IMG/VR virus record: IMGVR_UViG_3300046004_002055
Coordinates: 1 to 23,667 of that record
DNA length: 23,667 nt
Strand: one strand, 5' to 3'
From: a virus
Below, in pieces: positions 21,285 to 23,667 of this stretch. A model generated the notes under the pieces. It ran no database searches, was not told the DNA's origin, and was given only the letters and a program-made list of their open reading frames with translations. The translations under genes and the position numbers were made by a program. Each line of letters opens with the position of its first letter. Position 1 is the first letter of the stretch.

Positions 21285-22819
21285 TGGCACTAGATTTAAA
21301 CCCACTATATACTCAAATTGACTTAAATGGTGCTACAGTAACATTAGATATAGATGAACTTTATAATTCATACATATTCTATGGTACAGGTACTCTATTA
21401 GCAAACTATACAATAGCTCCTTCAGCTTCTGCTACTTCTAATTTAAGCTTTAGCTTGATAAAAACAGGTGCTACAGATTTAGGTGGATTTGATTTTACTA
21501 TTTTTGGAAGAACTTTAACTCAACAAGAAGCTAATAGTGATCTAATAATAAACATTATATATGATACTATAGCTTCTGCTTGGGTAGTAACACTTGTAGT
21601 AGATAATACTAACCTACCTTCTATATATGAAGGTATAGAAACTCAAGCTACTCCTACTAGTGGTACAGTTACTTTTGATGCTAACATAAACAAAAAATGG
21701 CAGCAATTTACAGGTTCTGTAACTCTTGTAGGTAATTTAACTATTACAGGCACAGCAACTACTTCAGGGCAAGAATTTTGGATTGTATGGAACTCTGCTA
21801 CAGATACTAACAGTAATACCTTATCTATATTTGGACTTACCATAGATGCAGGTGATGCACTAGCAGGTAACTTCATAGTAGTAGCTAAATGGAATGGTGC
21901 TACTTGGGATAGCCAATTTATAAGTAGCCAACCAGGATTATGGGAATCTACAGGCACAAAATCTGTAAAGAAATTAGGTTCTAGCTCTACTGCTACAGGA
22001 AGTTATAATACTGACTTAGGTAGTGGAAATGCAGTTACTGGTGATTATAATACAACATCAGGCAACACTAACACTATTGTAGGGGATTATAACATTGTAC
22101 AAGGAGATACCAATTCTGTAACAGGAAATTATAGTACAGTAATAGGAGATAATACTACAACTTCTGCAAACTACGCAACTGCAATAGGTTATAACCATAC
22201 AGTATCAGGACAATATGGTACTTCTTTAGGTTATGTAAATACAGCATCAGGTCTGGCTGCCTCTGCTATAGGAGCTGATAATACAGCTTCAGGAGATTAC
22301 AGTTTAGCAACAGGTATAGCAGCAAATGCTTTTAGAGCAGGCTCTAGCTCACATAGCTCATCTAATTATGGTGGAGCAACAATAGCTCAACATTCTATAG
22401 TAGAATGTCTTGTAATAACTACTGATGCTACTAAAACTACCTTACTTTTAGATGGGTTAGCAGGTCTTATTACTATTGCAGCTGACTCTGTAGCTAATTG
22501 CTATGTAAAAGTAACAGGTATACAACAAGGCGGTGGTTCAGGTAGTGCAGGTACAGTAGCTACTTTCAATGCTTGGGTAACTATAAAAAACATTGGCGGT
22601 ACTACAGCTTTAGTAGACTCTCCACTATATATGGATAATACAGGTGTAATAAGTGCTACCCCTGCTTCTTCTGCACAAGATGCAGCAGCTTCTACTTGGG
22701 CTTTAGATTTAACTCCTGATAATGCAAATGATGCTTTACTAGTACAAGTAACAGGAGAAGCCTCTAAAACTATCTACTGGCATGCAACTGTTTATATTGA
22801 TGAAGTAAAATACGTATAA
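21284..22819 (+). CDS. Fibre protein with YadA-head-like repeats
   Basis: Protein of 511 residues. Residues 1-110 and 125-220 are two similar-looking beta domains (NLTITG, EFWIVWN, AKWNGATWDS). Residues 232-343 are eight perfectly phased 14-residue repeats of the type GxxNTxxGxYxxxI, as in the left-handed beta-roll head of trimeric adhesins such as YadA. Residues 370-511 form a C-terminal beta domain with VKVTGIQQGGGSGSAG, WVTIKNIGGTT and VTGEASKTIYWHATV, found behind such repeats in many phage and prophage proteins. It should form a trimeric fibre for host binding. It overlaps both neighbours by one base. Confidence 0.8.
   Translation: MALDLNPLYTQIDLNGATVTLDIDELYNSYIFYGTGTLLANYTIAPSASATSNLSFSLIKTGATDLGGFDFTIFGRTLTQQEANSDLIINIIYDTIASAWVVTLVVDNTNLPSIYEGIETQATPTSGTVTFDANINKKWQQFTGSVTLVGNLTITGTATTSGQEFWIVWNSATDTNSNTLSIFGLTIDAGDALAGNFIVVAKWNGATWDSQFISSQPGLWESTGTKSVKKLGSSSTATGSYNTDLGSGNAVTGDYNTTSGNTNTIVGDYNIVQGDTNSVTGNYSTVIGDNTTTSANYATAIGYNHTVSGQYGTSLGYVNTASGLAASAIGADNTASGDYSLATGIAANAFRAGSSSHSSSNYGGATIAQHSIVECLVITTDATKTTLLLDGLAGLITIAADSVANCYVKVTGIQQGGGSGSAGTVATFNAWVTIKNIGGTTALVDSPLYMDNTGVISATPASSAQDAAASTWALDLTPDNANDALLVQVTGEASKTIYWHATVYIDEVKYV
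21977..22312 (+). repeat. Eight tandem 14-codon repeats (YadA-head type)
   Basis: Eight consecutive 42-base units encode residues 232-343 of the fibre protein. Every unit begins with Gly, and seven of eight have Gly at position 8. The repeats match at protein level but have diverged at DNA level, so this is an old protein repeat and not a recent DNA expansion. Confidence 0.85.
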
Positions 22820-23388
22820 TGACTACAGCTTGCAGGAACATACATATCAATGACATACAGTGTAAGTTTGCTGATTTAGCTTATGAACAGGCTCAAGCAT
22901 TAGCAATAGGAAGACCTTGTGATACAAGATCTTTATATATTCGTATTATAGGTAGTTACCTGCCTTTACTGTATTGTTACAAAACATTTGATGATACTGT
23001 AACTTATGCTTATAATTTTATCTTTACCAAAACAGACGATACAGCTATAACTGTAGACTTAACTATAGGTACTGAAACATTTTCATACAGTGGTACAGGA
23101 ACAGGATTTGAAATAACCAATTACTTTTTACAAGAAATATTAGCAAATACCACCTATGAATTTGAAGGATTCACACATCAAGGAGCATTGTATATTTATA
23201 GCTACGATACTTCTCTTACTTTTGGTACTACAACTACTGTTGTAGAATCAGAGGAGATTACTGTAACTACCTCTATGGAAGATACGTATGAATCTATATT
23301 AGATATTTGGAACTGTATTTCTGAAGAACAAGTCTGTGCAATTATTAACAACGCTAAAAAACTAACAGGAGAATGCAATTGCAGCTAG
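22819..23388 (+). CDS. Hypothetical virion-region protein with Cys at both ends
   Basis: Protein of 189 residues. The N-terminal helix (MTTACRNIHINDIQC, FADLAYEQAQALAIG) is followed by a beta-rich middle of Thr/Tyr/Phe strands (about 55-150), and the C-terminal helix region SILDIWNCISEEQVCAI ends GECNCS. The Cys-rich ends recall those of the 19861-20448 and 20448-21284 products, so these proteins may join through bound metal or direct contacts; this is inference. The ATG shares a base with the fibre stop (TAATG). No family is recognised. Confidence 0.6.
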   Translation: MTTACRNIHINDIQCKFADLAYEQAQALAIGRPCDTRSLYIRIIGSYLPLLYCYKTFDDTVTYAYNFIFTKTDDTAITVDLTIGTETFSYSGTGTGFEITNYFLQEILANTTYEFEGFTHQGALYIYSYDTSLTFGTTTTVVESEEITVTTSMEDTYESILDIWNCISEEQVCAIINNAKKLTGECNCS

Positions 23389-23667
23389 GAGGAAACTCAC
23401 AAGGATTAGTTTCACTAATCACTCTACTAGGAAAACAACTAGTACCAACATTATACAAATCTTTAACAGTATCAAGTACAGCAGTTAGCTTACCTAATAT
23501 ACCTGAAGGAGCTGTAGCAGCTCATATAACTGTAGAAACAGGTGTAACACTTCGTTATACTTTAGACGGTACTACAGCTACAACATCTATAGGACATTTG
23601 TTAGCAAACAATCAAATACTAGAAATAGTAGGCTCAGTAGCATTATCTAAGTTTTCTGTAATAGTCT
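23373..23667 (+). CDS. Partial gene for a beta-rich virion-type protein (runs off the right edge)
   Basis: The ATG at 23373, inside the end of the previous gene (16-base overlap), opens a frame without stops to the window end. The 98 visible residues begin MQLQLGGNSQGLVSLITLLG and continue with strands such as SLTVSSTAVSLPNIPEGAVAAHITVETG and VTLRYTLDGTTATTS. The strand pattern with a typical RYTLDGTTAT turn is common in small phage capsid- or tail-associated beta proteins. The end and full size cannot be seen. Confidence 0.65.
   Translation, partial: MQLQLGGNSQGLVSLITLLGKQLVPTLYKSLTVSSTAVSLPNIPEGAVAAHITVETGVTLRYTLDGTTATTSIGHLLANNQILEIVGSVALSKFSVIV

Noticed and set aside
21977-22312. Possible CRISPR-like or satellite repeat
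   Set aside because: Periodicity is exactly 42 bases and conserved only at the protein level; it is a YadA-type protein repeat in a long open frame.
5549-23388. Stop-codon reassignment (TAG or TGA), known in some crAss-like phages
   Set aside because: Genes end cleanly at TAA, TAG and TGA-type overlaps without in-frame TAG inside long conserved proteins such as terminase, portal and capsid.

Overview
This window looks like part of the genome of a tailed phage that infects a Bacteroidota host, most likely a crAss-like phage (order Crassvirales) or a close relative. Three things point this way. The DNA is AT-rich, and starts are preceded by A-rich stretches instead of Shine-Dalgarno sites. Several promoters fit the Bacteroidota TTG-N19-TAnnTTTG pattern. 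The core order is HU-like protein, packaging proteins, large terminase, long portal with a glutamine/glutamate-rich tail, scaffold-like protein, a roughly 500-residue major capsid protein, then connector and beta-rich virion proteins. The assignment rests on recalled family features and gene order; no search was run. Stops TAA, TAG and TGA are all used as stops, so there is no sign of stop-codon reassignment.

Layout. Positions 1-1010 hold small minus-strand genes, two with clear intrinsic terminators, and an intergenic stretch with several homopolymeric G tracts. At about 1010-1175 transcription diverges. A small HExxH (zincin-like) gene runs right and meets a convergent minus-strand gene (1494-1826), with their 3' ends overlapping. 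Positions 1890-2176 are non-coding but full of hairpins and possible pseudoknots, ending in a strong terminator: a candidate structured RNA. An accessory cassette follows: a fused nuclease (2215-2916), then from its own promoter a complete GroEL (2970-4535), GroES (4543-4818), an unknown protein, and a DUF2829/Tad2-like protein (5162-5461), closed by a terminator at 5479-5507.

Positions 5549-12874 form one tightly packed unit with 1-38 base overlaps: small unknown proteins, a winged-helix-like protein, a small ORF at 6890-7051, an HU/IHF-like protein, a packaging-region protein, large terminase, portal and a small helical protein. A promoter region at 12889-12960 starts the scaffold-like and major capsid genes. 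These end in a strong hairpin at 15673-15711 that also carries a promoter-like element. From 15720 to the right edge lie virion genes: a conserved post-capsid protein, a connector-like protein, beta-rich capsid or fibre proteins, a second apparently abundant structural protein (18569-19861), cysteine-rich proteins, a YadA-head-like fibre with eight 14-residue repeats, and a gene running off the end.

The most interesting content is the accessory cassette (chaperonin pair, likely anti-Thoeris sponge, fused nuclease), the structured RNA candidate upstream of it, and an exact 14-base motif shared by two distant promoter regions.
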